Made by a program: the position numbers and the translations under genes
Source of the DNA: Bacteroidales bacterium
GTDB taxonomy: Bacteria; Bacteroidota; Bacteroidia; Bacteroidales; GCA-2748055
Length of the DNA stretch: 64,000 bases
Assembly (NCBI GenBank): GCA_023138875.1
Contig: JAGLOO010000030.1
Location: 62,001 to 126,000, forward strand
Reading direction: 5' to 3'
Notes under the pieces: model-generated
Told to the model about the DNA's origin: nothing
Databases searched by the model: none
What the model saw: the letters and a program-made list of their open reading frames with translations, nothing else
Shown: positions 46,105-55,683 of the stretch, in pieces
How positions within the stretch are numbered: position 1 is the first letter of the stretch
Layout of the letters: each line of letters begins with the position of its first letter

Positions 46105-47598
46105 CTATCTCAGTCTAAACTTAATAGGATCCATGGGATTGATAAAACCGGCTTTTACAAGAGTTTTTCTTGTAAATTTCTTGAATTTTCGGGATAATGA
46201 TTTCGGGTTTATGGGTTCTTCCAGTACATCAGTCCACATGGCCTGCATTGCTTTCCGATAGAACAGATAATCCGGGTAGCATCGGTATTTTGGGTCAACT
46301 CCCAGTACCATATCTAATAATTCCCTGTTATTGAATGGTGTAAAGGCTTCCTGAACGATGTCCCACTCAAGCTGACTCTGTGCCTGCCAGCTTCCCAGAC
46401 GTTGCTCCCAGTAGTAAATATCCAATGGTTTATATCCAAAAGGAATCACACTTATCTCAATATCATCAAACCACTCCATCATGCGGTCCTTAATGAAATC
46501 AATATGCTTCCAGTTGTAAGTCAGGTTCAGGACATATGTACCCGATTTAATTTCGGGATGCTTTCCTGATGGATAATACTGACAGCGAGCTATTTCGGCA
46601 CAATTGCCTTTTAAGGTAACCCGTTCCTGGGGATAATCTTCATACATTGCATGTGCAATGATTCCCCAATCGTGCAGGTGCGGATTATCTGTATTTCCAT
46701 TATATATTTCAGCAAACCGCTCATCAATGGGCCTGCGACAATCAATTATATAATGAGGATAATCTAATTGTGACATCAGGTTAAGTGGAATCCTGATATC
46801 AGGTGATTTATCCGTTAAGTCATAATACTTCAATGTATAAAAATACACATCATTGGCTAAATCCTTACAAGAACTCAGTATGGTTCTTGAATCTACACCG
46901 GCTGTTAATGGCAGGGCCAGCTTAAATCTATTGTTTGCTGCACGAAGGGTATTCTTTACAATGTTGCAATATTGGTCTACTGTCTCCTCCAGATTTCTGG
47001 TTTTCAGTGGCTTAGTTGGCCAGAACCTTATTTGCCTGTTATTGGAAGCATCCAGGTAATGATTCGGAACCAGATGATCAACATGATCATACAGTGAAGT
47101 ACCGCTTGGAATGTGGTGCTCAATGTTGGAATTTGCGTAAACCGAGTTAAAATATTCATGATACTTCGTCCCCTTTATAAGTTCCATCACAAGCTCCAGT
47201 AAAAGGGGCTGGGAAGCTGCATGGATCGCATTTTCATATTTAGTATAAACCACCTGTCTGAGTCCACAGGTATCATGGAAAATATAGCACTGATCCTCTT
47301 GTTTGATGAATAATACGAACCTCCCTACCAGGCCATAGAGTTTTACAGGGATTTCGCTGATCGATTTAATGCTGGAGATATCATTGAGGACATCTGTATT
47401 TGATTGATCAGGAAATCTGGGATTAATTGTATAACCTACCAATGCAAAATCGAAATCACCTTTTCTGACAATTGTCAGATCACAATCGGGATGAACATAT
47501 AGTTTATGGGATCCCAGTTCTTCATATTGCCAGTTCCCTAAACTCGGGCATTTCTTCGTTGTAAATAAGTACTGTCTCCTAAATTTCAAATGATCCAT
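46105..47598 (-). CDS. Asparagine-synthetase-like amidotransferase domain protein (no glutaminase Cys)
   Basis: 497 aa. The C-terminal two thirds match the ATP-pyrophosphatase domain of asparagine synthetases, with the PP-loop LALPLTAGVDSRTILSS (228-243; SGGxDS becomes TAGVDSR). The N-terminal region looks like a shrunken glutaminase fold, but there is no Cys2, and the protein starts MDHLKF. Ammonia from glutamine is therefore unlikely; free ammonia or an amine could be used to form an amide. In a glycan locus it may amidate a uronic or amino acid substituent. It lies between the deacetylase and an aminotransferase. Confidence 0.7.
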   Translation of the reverse strand: MDHLKFRRQYLFTTKKCPSLGNWQYEELGSHKLYVHPDCDLTIVRKGDFDFALVGYTINPRFPDQSNTDVLNDISSIKSISEIPVKLYGLVGRFVLFIKQEDQCYIFHDTCGLRQVVYTKYENAIHAASQPLLLELVMELIKGTKYHEYFNSVYANSNIEHHIPSGTSLYDHVDHLVPNHYLDASNNRQIRFWPTKPLKTRNLEETVDQYCNIVKNTLRAANNRFKLALPLTAGVDSRTILSSCKDLANDVYFYTLKYYDLTDKSPDIRIPLNLMSQLDYPHYIIDCRRPIDERFAEIYNGNTDNPHLHDWGIIAHAMYEDYPQERVTLKGNCAEIARCQYYPSGKHPEIKSGTYVLNLTYNWKHIDFIKDRMMEWFDDIEISVIPFGYKPLDIYYWEQRLGSWQAQSQLEWDIVQEAFTPFNNRELLDMVLGVDPKYRCYPDYLFYRKAMQAMWTDVLEEPINPKSLSRKFKKFTRKTLVKAGFINPMDPIKFRLR

Positions 47599-47705
47599 TT
47601 TATTTAGCTCTATATGTTAATCCCGTTTCACAGGTTGCATGAACCAGAATTTCGTGATGGGAACTATCCAATCAGTTATTAAAAAATATCCTTCTTCAAA
47701 TGCAA

Positions 47706-48872
47706 TCATTTTGTGAGGATTAGTCGAATGGATTCGCAAATGTATTTGAGTTCTGTATCTTTCAAATCCGGATATATGGGAAGGGAAACCAAACCCTTCC
47801 AGATCTTCTCCGTATTTGGGAAATCATCCGGATCAAGGTTGTAAGTATCCCTGTAATAAGACATTCGATGTAACGGTTTGTAGTGCACAGAGGTACCAAT
47901 CCCCTTATCTGTCATCTGATCAATAAATTCATTTCTAGATACTTTAGATTCTGGAAGAATGATTATCGGAAAAAGATGCCATGAATGATGCTCCAATGGT
48001 CCCATGCACACTGGTAGATCTATCCATGGTATCTGACTCAGTTCATTATAATAATACTCAGCACATCGCTGCCTTTCTTGCCTGAAATACTCTGCTTGTT
48101 CCAGTTGGGCTAGTCCGATGGCTGCGTTAACATCAGGCATATTATATTTATATCCCGGTGCCACAACATCATATTCCCAGGAGCTTATATCCGTGTTATA
48201 TCTCTGCCAGATATCCTTATCAATTCCATGCAGGCGCATGGTCCTTGCCCTGTTATATACTGACTCCTCATCAGTAACCAGCATACCCCCTTCCCCTGTA
48301 GTAATTGTCTTATTGGCATAGAAACTAAAACAGGTGATATCGCCAAAAGTACCAATATACTGGTCCTCATGTTTCGTTGGAAATGCATGCGCTGCATCCT
48401 CAATCACTCTTATATTGTATTGTCTACAAATCTCAATAATTCCGTCACCCTCAGGGGTAGTCATCCTGGCAGCCTGCCCCCCGTAATGTACAAGAATGAG
48501 TGCTTTAATATCCCCATTCCTTTTTAATGCCTCCTTGAGTATAGAAGTGGTTACCAGCCCTGTACTATAGTCAACATCCAAAAATAGAGGATCCGCTCCC
48601 ATATATCTAATCACTTCCGCAGAGGCAGTAAAGGTCAATGAAGGAACAAGAACCTTATCACCACTCTGTACTCCGATCGCCTCAAGAGCCAGATGCAGGG
48701 CGGAAGTACATGAGTTCACGGCACAGGCATATTTTGCTCCAACATAACCGGCAAACTGCTTTTCAAAATCGAGCGCTTTAGATGATGTGGTAAGCCATCC
48801 ACTACTAAGTACCTCGGTGAGGTATTTATACTCATTTCCTGATATGGATACTTTTGCGAATGGTATTTTCAC
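47706..48872 (-). CDS. DegT/DnrJ/EryC1/StrS sugar aminotransferase
   Basis: 388 aa from a GTG start at 48872, supported by a strong Shine-Dalgarno. CAVNSCTSALHLAL, RVIEDAAHAFP (Asp159) and SFYANKTITTGEGGM with Lys188 as the PLP lysine identify it. It makes a 4- or 3-amino nucleotide sugar from the keto precursor with glutamate. It belongs to a different subgroup from the PglE-like enzyme at 20048-21178, so two amino sugars are probably produced by the region. Confidence 0.87.
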   Translation of the reverse strand: MKIPFAKVSISGNEYKYLTEVLSSGWLTTSSKALDFEKQFAGYVGAKYACAVNSCTSALHLALEAIGVQSGDKVLVPSLTFTASAEVIRYMGADPLFLDVDYSTGLVTTSILKEALKRNGDIKALILVHYGGQAARMTTPEGDGIIEICRQYNIRVIEDAAHAFPTKHEDQYIGTFGDITCFSFYANKTITTGEGGMLVTDEESVYNRARTMRLHGIDKDIWQRYNTDISSWEYDVVAPGYKYNMPDVNAAIGLAQLEQAEYFRQERQRCAEYYYNELSQIPWIDLPVCMGPLEHHSWHLFPIIILPESKVSRNEFIDQMTDKGIGTSVHYKPLHRMSYYRDTYNLDPDDFPNTEKIWKGLVSLPIYPDLKDTELKYICESIRLILTK

Positions 48873-48877
48873 TTGAT

Positions 48878-48884
48878 TTCCTCC
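48878..48884 (-). promoter_or_regulatory. Strong Shine-Dalgarno before a GTG start
   Basis: On the - strand GGAGGAA lies 5 bp before the GTG at 48872. Bacteroidota genes rarely carry such strong ribosome-binding sites, so it stands out, and it decides the GTG start of the aminotransferase. Confidence 0.6.
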
Positions 48885-48918
48885 TTAATAATTACAGGAT
48901 ATACGTAATTTCTTATGT

Positions 48919-50130
48919 TTAACTGGCAATCGAATCTGTCTCAAACTCATCCATGATTGAGACATGGATTAAGTCAATCGCTGATTCGCATGCATGAACT
49001 GCTTCAGCAGTTCTGGTTCCAGATGCAATAACGAACCCGACTCGGTCAGAACCACTTTGTAAATCATTGACGATCTCACCCTCCCTTTTAAATAGAGATG
49101 CCTCATTAACGCCTTTTACTGATAGTGCTTTTTCTATGCCACTGATTGATTTGATTTTACCTCTGGATGGTGTAAAGAATCTGATCGCTGCAGCTTTATC
49201 GAACTTGACTTCCAGATCAGGTATTTCATTCATGGCCACCTTAATACTGTTTTCAATCATATCAATACCGGTTGATAGCGGAACAAGATGAGTAGCTATA
49301 AACCCTCCTCCTAATCTGGCACCTATTTCAACAATTTTGGGCCCCTGTTTAGTTATGATAATCTCGGTATGAGCAGGTCCATGTTCGATCCCTAATGCTT
49401 TTATTGCATCTGCAGTTATTTTTTTTACACTCTTTATGGTTTTAAGATCTAACCGGGCAGGTTGAGTATGACCTGTCTCTACAAAATAGGGAGGCCCTGT
49501 AGTAATCTTATCGGTAATAGCACAGAAATTCACTGTCCTGTTACAGGAGATGGTCTCAACACTGATTTCCATGCCAGTCATGAACTCCTCAATTAGTATT
49601 TCCCCAGTACGAGCGAATTCCTTAGCATGACGAAATCCTTTGCTTACATCTTTCTTTGATTGCACCAAATATACCCCCCTGCTTCCTGAGTTATCCGCAG
49701 GTTTAACAATGAAGTGGAAGTTATAATGCTTTGCAAGTAAATGGTAATCCTCAATGCTTTTAACCTTATGAAAACTGGGTATTGGAACATTATACTGTGA
49801 CAACCGCTTACGCATCAGACACTTATCAGTGGCAGAATAAGCAGTATCAGTAGAGATCCCAATCAATCCAAGTCTTTCTGAAACCGCTGCCACACCACGT
49901 ACAGGCATATCAGTTGCAAGGGTTAAAATCCCATCAATCTTTTTTTCAACTGCTGCGGCAACAATCTTATCCGTATCTATCGTGCTGATTAATAACGACT
50001 CATCTGCATATTGGAATCCAATTGCATTGATGTCCATATCAACAGCAATTACATGATAACCCATTTGTTTGGCCTTCCTTATTGCAGGGACCTGCAATAT
50101 GCTCGCCCCGAGGATCATGATCTTCTTCAT
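48919..50130 (-). CDS. ATP-grasp ligase of a polysaccharide locus
   Basis: 403 aa. The N-terminal preATP-grasp domain (KIMILGASILQVPAIRKAKQ) is followed by the ATP-grasp core: FHFIVKPADNSGSRGVYLV, EILIEEFMTGMEISVE, GPAHTEIIITKQGPKIVEIG and ARLGGGF. It has carbamoyl-phosphate-synthase/biotin-carboxylase style nucleotide-binding residues. ATP-grasp enzymes join a carboxylate to an amine or thiol through an acyl phosphate. Paired with the aminotransferase it may attach an amino or hydroxy acid to an amino sugar. Its ATG overlaps the stop of the upstream transferase by 4 bp. Confidence 0.82.
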   Translation of the reverse strand: MKKIMILGASILQVPAIRKAKQMGYHVIAVDMDINAIGFQYADESLLISTIDTDKIVAAAVEKKIDGILTLATDMPVRGVAAVSERLGLIGISTDTAYSATDKCLMRKRLSQYNVPIPSFHKVKSIEDYHLLAKHYNFHFIVKPADNSGSRGVYLVQSKKDVSKGFRHAKEFARTGEILIEEFMTGMEISVETISCNRTVNFCAITDKITTGPPYFVETGHTQPARLDLKTIKSVKKITADAIKALGIEHGPAHTEIIITKQGPKIVEIGARLGGGFIATHLVPLSTGIDMIENSIKVAMNEIPDLEVKFDKAAAIRFFTPSRGKIKSISGIEKALSVKGVNEASLFKREGEIVNDLQSGSDRVGFVIASGTRTAEAVHACESAIDLIHVSIMDEFETDSIAS

Positions 50131-50726
50131 TTGCTTGACTCAATTCTTTTATATGTTTTTTCTCTTCTGAGTACCATGAAAACCGTTTTAATGAATATCT
50201 TCATATCGAACCCCAGGGATAGGTGGTCCACATAGTATCTATTATGTTGAATTATCTCTTCCCAGCTGCTCTCACCTCTAAAATATGCTTGGCTATAACC
50301 GGTTAAACCAGGTTTCACGCAAAGATTATACTTTACTTCAGTAAGAAATTTTTCATTCAGAGTAATATCGGGTCTTGGTCCAATCAGACTCATCTTTCCA
50401 GTAAATATATTCAAAACCTGTGGAGTTTCATCCAAGCTCGTTTCTCTCAGGAATCGTCCTATTCTTGTTACCCTTGGATCATCTTTGGCATTATAGGTAG
50501 ATCCATCAGCTAATCTGATATCCGGAGCATCAACGACCATTGTTCGGAATTTAAACATTTTAAATGGTACTCCGTTCCTACCTAATCGGTTTGAACTATA
50601 AAAAATTGGCCCCCCATCTTCTAGCTTTATTAAGATAGCAATTGGACCAAAAATAAGCAGTAGAAAAGGTACACTGATTACGGATATCAATAAATCAAAA
50701 CATCTTTTAACAATCCGGCGATACAA
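50127..50726 (-). CDS. Monotopic phosphoglycosyltransferase (initiating sugar-phosphate transferase)
   Basis: 199 aa. N-terminal helix (about 9-34), YSSNRLGRNGVPFKMFKFRTM, catalytic Asp99-Glu100 in TSLDETPQVL, GPRPD and KPGLTGYSQAYFRG. This is the second minimal PGT of the window. It differs from the PglC-like one in its KPGLTGYSQ and FRGESSW motifs, so probably uses another sugar. It would start the repeat of the distal cluster. Translationally coupled to the ATP-grasp gene. Confidence 0.88.
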   Translation of the reverse strand: MYRRIVKRCFDLLISVISVPFLLLIFGPIAILIKLEDGGPIFYSSNRLGRNGVPFKMFKFRTMVVDAPDIRLADGSTYNAKDDPRVTRIGRFLRETSLDETPQVLNIFTGKMSLIGPRPDITLNEKFLTEVKYNLCVKPGLTGYSQAYFRGESSWEEIIQHNRYYVDHLSLGFDMKIFIKTVFMVLRREKTYKRIESSK

Positions 50727-50739
50727 TCTGTGTTTCTGT

Positions 50740-51963
50740 TTAATAAGTTATATATTTTGTCTGGATACGAATGTCCAGAATAATATTTACCAGCCTATTC
50801 AGGTTTTCTTCCCTTGAGAAATTATGCAGAGCAAACTTATAGCCGTGTGCCCCATAATCCTGCAAATCTTTTAGAGTCATCTTCGCTGTTCGTTGCATGG
50901 TATCAGCAAGTACATCAAGATTATCCGGGGGTATGACCCAGCCACATCCAGCAGCTTTAATGATATTGGCTGAGTCGCTTCCCTGATCCACGCAGGCAAT
51001 GATTGGTTTTTCGGATAGCATATATGAGCAAAGTTTTGAGGGGAGGGCATAAAATGCTGATCCCTTTCTCAAACTCAAAAGCAATACATCTGCCTGATCC
51101 TGTATCGTGAGAACTTCCTCTGGTTGAGCATCCCAGAACTCTATGTTGGATCCGGTATAACTGTTTGCCAGTTTCATTAAGGAGTCCCTTTCTGAACCAT
51201 TTCCTGCAATAATTAATCTTGAATCATTGATTTGTCCTATGCAATACGACTTAATAATGGTGTCGACACCGGCAGTTGGGCTCAAACTACCAAGGAACAT
51301 AAAAGTGAATGGTTTACTTCTGCAATTTCTCTTACCTGTATGATTGAATTTCAGGAATTTCTCAGATTGCGACCAGTTGTGTACCACCTCAATATTTTGC
51401 TCTTCAAGTCCACGGGTTCGAACAAGATAGTCCTTCATATTCGGAGAAATCGTTGCAACTTTTGTGGAGTTCCTTAGAGAATACTTATCAATTGGTAATA
51501 AAAGTCTGTGAACCAATTTTCTGAATGCAGGAAGCTTTTCCAGCAATGACTCTGGATAAATATCCTGTACACTGATAACACTTGGTATTGAGTATTTAAC
51601 AGAGGCTCTTACTATAAAGTATTGAGCGAAAAGGGGCCAGGCACCAACAAATACACATCCTATCTCATTTCGATTTTTTCTAATATAATCTGCAATGTGT
51701 TTGCCAAAACTGTAACTCTCTCTCAATCTTCCAATTAGCCTCGATCTTGGAAATACAAACGAGTTGAGGATGGTCTGCTCAAAACTATTTTCATATTCAA
51801 TATGTTTCTTAAAGACGTATCCCAGTGGACGAGAAGGTCTTGGTGTAACAACCTTAACTGAATAATCTCTACTCAGTTCACGCGCCAGCTCATATGAACG
51901 AGAAGCGGAAACAACAGGTTCTGGCGGGAAAACTGCAGCTACTATTAATATGGTGGAGTTCAT
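50740..51963 (-). CDS. GT4-family glycosyltransferase, WbuB-like
   Basis: 407 aa. [19 protein letters not shown] at the N-terminus, [31 protein letters not shown], and [20 protein letters not shown] in the donor domain, with [20 protein letters not shown]. Probable second-sugar transferase after the initiating PGT encoded 13 bp downstream in transcription. Its start overlaps the stop of the acetyltransferase gene by 4 bp. Confidence 0.85.
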   Translation of the reverse strand: MNSTILIVAAVFPPEPVVSASRSYELARELSRDYSVKVVTPRPSRPLGYVFKKHIEYENSFEQTILNSFVFPRSRLIGRLRESYSFGKHIADYIRKNRNEIGCVFVGAWPLFAQYFIVRASVKYSIPSVISVQDIYPESLLEKLPAFRKLVHRLLLPIDKYSLRNSTKVATISPNMKDYLVRTRGLEEQNIEVVHNWSQSEKFLKFNHTGKRNCRSKPFTFMFLGSLSPTAGVDTIIKSYCIGQINDSRLIIAGNGSERDSLMKLANSYTGSNIEFWDAQPEEVLTIQDQADVLLLSLRKGSAFYALPSKLCSYMLSEKPIIACVDQGSDSANIIKAAGCGWVIPPDNLDVLADTMQRTAKMTLKDLQDYGAHGYKFALHNFSREENLNRLVNIILDIRIQTKYITY

Positions 51964-52517
51964 ATGAGTGTTCTGTCTTCTTCTGACATTTCCTGAAGCT
52001 TAATCAAGATGCTTTCATGCTCAATAATCTCTTCTTTGGTAAATCTCATCTTTATCACTTTTGCCGGACAACCTCCGACAATGCTGTAAGGTGAAACATC
52101 TTTAAGAACGATTGATCCAGCTGCAATAATTGATCCACGACCAATTTTAACAGGGCTTAGGATAATCACCCCATATCCAATCCAAACATCGTCTTTGACT
52201 ATTATTTTACGGTTGTCCCCGCGTCCCGAGTCCCACATTGTCTTCCCAATGATATTATAATGATGATCATCAGAATTCAATAAGGCAACACTGCCGGCAA
52301 TCATCACTTTGTTACCTATCTTAATGTCGCACAGGAAATTACATCGAGGGCCAATTCCTACATCGTTACCTAAATATATATTCTTTTGAGGAGACCAGAA
52401 GGTTGTGCTATACTGACAATGCACATTCATACCACGCTTCACCCAGGGGTATCTTAGCTTAAAGATCAGAATATTGCGAAAGCTATTCAGGATGTTTTTC
52501 AATCTTGATTTATACAT
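51960..52517 (-). CDS. Hexapeptide-repeat O-acetyltransferase
   Basis: 185 aa from the ATG at 52517; a TTG five codons upstream is possible. Left-handed beta-helix repeats (about 55-160; [40 protein letters not shown]) with the catalytic His in SDDHHYN and terminal GGCPAKVIK. Resembles maltose/galactoside/serine acetyltransferases used in O-antigen O-acetylation. Acts in the cytoplasm on a sugar or lipid-linked intermediate. Confidence 0.82.
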   Translation of the reverse strand: MYKSRLKNILNSFRNILIFKLRYPWVKRGMNVHCQYSTTFWSPQKNIYLGNDVGIGPRCNFLCDIKIGNKVMIAGSVALLNSDDHHYNIIGKTMWDSGRGDNRKIIVKDDVWIGYGVIILSPVKIGRGSIIAAGSIVLKDVSPYSIVGGCPAKVIKMRFTKEEIIEHESILIKLQEMSEEDRTLI

Positions 52518-52532
52518 GTGTTGCCCGATCAA

Positions 52533-53699
52533 TCATTTTTCAATCTGTATTGCTCTTTTAGCGATATCGGAGTAAGAAAATCGCTTCATTCCAATACCCT
52601 CAGCAATATTTTTCATTTTATGATACACGGATTTATCACCAATAATTCCTTCGAGCACGCTCTTTATCTCCTCCACTTCATCCATATACAGGAATCTACA
52701 ATTCCCTCCTAAATCAACATGATCCAGACCCCTCCAGTATTTAAAAACGCAAGGAATTCCCAAACCAACAGCTTGTTCCCAAAGAACAGAATGCGTACCA
52801 GGAAAAACAACCAATTCAGAAGCCAGCAGAATATCATTTACCTGATCCGCGTTAATCCATCCAATATTTCTTATCCCAACTGTTTTTGATAACTCATCAA
52901 TAATTGGTTTCATTTCATCATTCAATGTGCCAAACAGGATTAGTTTTATTCTTTTATCAGATAACTCATTTATCGCCCGTAAAAGCAAATGTGTATTCTT
53001 TCGTTTGTCAATTTTACCTCCTGTTACGATTAAAAAATCGTCCTGTGAGATGTTGTGTTTTTTTCTGATTCTATCCCCTATTTGAACCCTTTGTTCGAAA
53101 TCTATCCCGTAATCATCTACACCTAATTCAAGTAGTTTGATCTTCTTTGAAGATATCTTATACGCCTCTCCTAAAAAATCACAGCGCAACGGAGTAACAC
53201 CGTAAAACACTTCTGTAAACGGTTCTATCAGCTTAGCGCAATACTTCCAGATTATCTTATGTAAAATATTCCAGGAGAACCAGTTAGACACACTATTGAT
53301 CCTGTCAGCATGGTTATCAACAAATACTCTTATGTGTTTACGCTTTCTTAAATATTTTACTACCTGCCTGATATCCCAGAACTGACAACCATGAATAAAA
53401 AGAATCTCCGGCTCTTCCCTGTCGATTGCATGATATGTATTCTTATAACGGCGCAATATCTTGTTCAGGAATGTAAATGGCTTTCGGTTATTCAATCTTG
53501 TAACCCTGTAACCATCACTACATATGTACTCTCGTGCAGTATCTTGGTAATAAAAATTACCGTCTTCGTCAAACGACATTAATGAGGCAATCACTGCCAC
53601 ATCGTATCCCATGAGTTTGTGGTATTTCGGCAGCATATTCTCCTGGTAAGAATAGTTATCTATATAGAATGCAGCAAGGCATACATGTAAAATCTTCAT
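52533..53699 (-). CDS. GT4-like glycosyltransferase
   Basis: 388 aa, GT-B. ILHVCLAAFYIDNYSYQENM at the start, FVDNHADRINSVSNW, FYGVTPLRCDFLGEAY, LLELGVDDYG and donor-domain LIVTGGKIDKRKNTHLLLRA. The C-terminal Glu motif is FPGTHSVLWEQAVGLGIP. One base of its ATG is shared with the upstream stop (TAATG). Confidence 0.8.
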   Translation of the reverse strand: MKILHVCLAAFYIDNYSYQENMLPKYHKLMGYDVAVIASLMSFDEDGNFYYQDTAREYICSDGYRVTRLNNRKPFTFLNKILRRYKNTYHAIDREEPEILFIHGCQFWDIRQVVKYLRKRKHIRVFVDNHADRINSVSNWFSWNILHKIIWKYCAKLIEPFTEVFYGVTPLRCDFLGEAYKISSKKIKLLELGVDDYGIDFEQRVQIGDRIRKKHNISQDDFLIVTGGKIDKRKNTHLLLRAINELSDKRIKLILFGTLNDEMKPIIDELSKTVGIRNIGWINADQVNDILLASELVVFPGTHSVLWEQAVGLGIPCVFKYWRGLDHVDLGGNCRFLYMDEVEEIKSVLEGIIGDKSVYHKMKNIAEGIGMKRFSYSDIAKRAIQIEK

Positions 53700-54574
53700 T
53701 AGACTGCTTTGTTAGGAGGTAAAATCACGTTTGGAAGAAGCGTTTTAAGCCACAAACTAATAAAAACGAATGGTGCCCGCCATGGAAAGAACCGTTTCAT
53801 AAAATACATATATGCACTGAACTCAATCCCCTTGGGACTTTTCAAATAAGTCATTCTTTCTTTCAAATTCATCTTTTTGATATTCGGAAATACATAGTCA
53901 AAAATGCAGGAACCACAGTACTCGGGACAAACCAGTACGGGTATTTTTTGCTCCAATGCACGCAGTGTGTAATCATAATCCGCCTTTCTATGAATATACT
54001 TTGCATTGAAAATACCAAGAGTGTCAACAACTGAATGGGTCACAAACATGATGTTGGCATTTCCTAATTGACATTCCTCGATTGTCCCATCCGGGAATAT
54101 CTTTTGAGTCTCGAAGGTCCATTTATTCTTCAGATTACGTCCTCCATATGTAAATTCCCCCGTTTTCGGATTCCGCACACTACCGATGTATATACCAGCC
54201 ATTCCGTAGGTTTTAATAGAGTACTCATGGGTCTCGAATATCTGATCAAAACAACTCATATCAACCATAGTATCATCATTCAGAAGTAAAAATGCATGGT
54301 ATTCCTTTTTATGAGCTTCATTCCATGAATTTCTCATGCCTCCAGCCCAGAATAGACTACCATTGCCAGGTAAAATGATAATCTCAGGAAAATCTTTTTC
54401 AATGGCATAAGAGGTTCCATCTATAGATCCATCATCTGTCAGATATACTTGCATCTCAAATGGATATGGACACACGTCCTTGGAGGCATAAAGGTGTCTG
54501 AGACAAGCAAGTGTCTTATCCTTCCGGTTATGGCAAGTTAGTAATACGGCTACCTTGTTAATCTCTGGATTCAT
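53699..54574 (-). CDS. GT2-family glycosyltransferase
   Basis: 291 aa, GT-A. VAVLLTCHNRKDKTLACLRH, YLTDDGSIDGTS, FWAGGMRNSWNEA and the DXD-like LLLNDDTMVD, then RKADYDYTLRALEQ. Resembles family-2 enzymes that transfer rhamnose or related deoxy sugars. Five bases separate it from the upstream gene, so it is cotranscribed. Confidence 0.87.
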   Translation of the reverse strand: MNPEINKVAVLLTCHNRKDKTLACLRHLYASKDVCPYPFEMQVYLTDDGSIDGTSYAIEKDFPEIIILPGNGSLFWAGGMRNSWNEAHKKEYHAFLLLNDDTMVDMSCFDQIFETHEYSIKTYGMAGIYIGSVRNPKTGEFTYGGRNLKNKWTFETQKIFPDGTIEECQLGNANIMFVTHSVVDTLGIFNAKYIHRKADYDYTLRALEQKIPVLVCPEYCGSCIFDYVFPNIKKMNLKERMTYLKSPKGIEFSAYMYFMKRFFPWRAPFVFISLWLKTLLPNVILPPNKAV

Positions 54575-54579
54575 CTCAA

Positions 54580-55674
54580 TCAGGAATGAAGAAGCGAGTT
54601 GTATACATCTTTAAGTAAAGAATAATTTGATTCTGTCGAGGTGGTGTTTGTTTTGCTTTCCTTTTTTAATGTTTCAATTATTTTTACAACAAGATCCTCA
54701 ACATCCTCACTCTTAAACAATATTGCCTCTGAAGGCCTTTCGACACAGTCACTGGCAATCAAATAGGTATTCTGGCTAATAGCCTCTCTTACAACCAGAG
54801 AATCACCATCTGTGAGTGTTGGGCGTAACACAATATCGCTGCATCTCCATAATTTTAATGGATCATTAACCGGTTTCAGGAATAACAATACGTTCTCAGA
54901 TAGCTTTAGTTCCTCAATGATCTGTGTGTAAGCGTTGATTAGATTTGTTCTATCTTCATTCGGAATACTTATAACGAGTCCTACATTGTTATCAAAAGTC
55001 TTAACTTTTGCCAGGGCTCTTATCGCCAGGTCAATTCCATAAAGATCTTTATTATTTAGATTCCTTATAGTGTTTGCATAAACTGATAAGATCTTTGATC
55101 TGGATCCCATGAAATCCTCAATCTCTGCATTTAATTGCCCGTTCATTATCTTTGTTGGGACATAAGCAGGAATGACCGAAATCAATGAGCTGTCGGCATT
55201 TAATCCTATAAGCTGCAATTTGATATTGTTGTTAACAGCTATCCAGCGTATTCTTTTCTTTCTTAGCGCTTTCTTAAACAGGTAAAGCATAAGTTTTGGT
55301 ATCTCTTCTGGATTGCTGAACATCATTTGGTCATGGATTGTATAAACCAATCTCTTCCCGGATAACAATAATAATAGCAACGTTGGAGACTCCCAGGCGG
55401 GATGTCCATGAAGGTGAATGATCTTTGAGCGGTCTCTTATTCCATCGTTTAAAAACCAAAGCAAACTTCTTATAATTTCATATCTCACCCAAGGATAATG
55501 TGCACTTTTAACATTGATCCTGGATTCTGAATTTTCACCTGAAATTGAGATCGAATAAACACAGCCAAGCATTCCATCATCTGCCAATGTGCTTGCCAAT
55601 CGAGCATTATGAACTGAGATTCCCCCAATACGAGGTGGGTAAGCTCCTTTTATGGAGATGGTATTTTTCTTCAT
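54580..55674 (-). CDS. GT4-like glycosyltransferase
   Basis: 364 aa. ISIKGAYPPRIGGISVHNAR (acceptor glycine loop), IIHLHGHPAWESP, YTIHDQMMFSNPEEIP, then in the donor domain SVYANTIRNLNNKDLYGIDL and RPTLTDGDSLVVREAISQNT. A member of the GT4/GT1 superfamily in an EPS operon; specificity unknown. Confidence 0.8.
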   Translation of the reverse strand: MKKNTISIKGAYPPRIGGISVHNARLASTLADDGMLGCVYSISISGENSESRINVKSAHYPWVRYEIIRSLLWFLNDGIRDRSKIIHLHGHPAWESPTLLLLLLSGKRLVYTIHDQMMFSNPEEIPKLMLYLFKKALRKKRIRWIAVNNNIKLQLIGLNADSSLISVIPAYVPTKIMNGQLNAEIEDFMGSRSKILSVYANTIRNLNNKDLYGIDLAIRALAKVKTFDNNVGLVISIPNEDRTNLINAYTQIIEELKLSENVLLFLKPVNDPLKLWRCSDIVLRPTLTDGDSLVVREAISQNTYLIASDCVERPSEAILFKSEDVEDLVVKIIETLKKESKTNTTSTESNYSLLKDVYNSLLHS

Positions 55675-55683
55675 TATCTCTCT

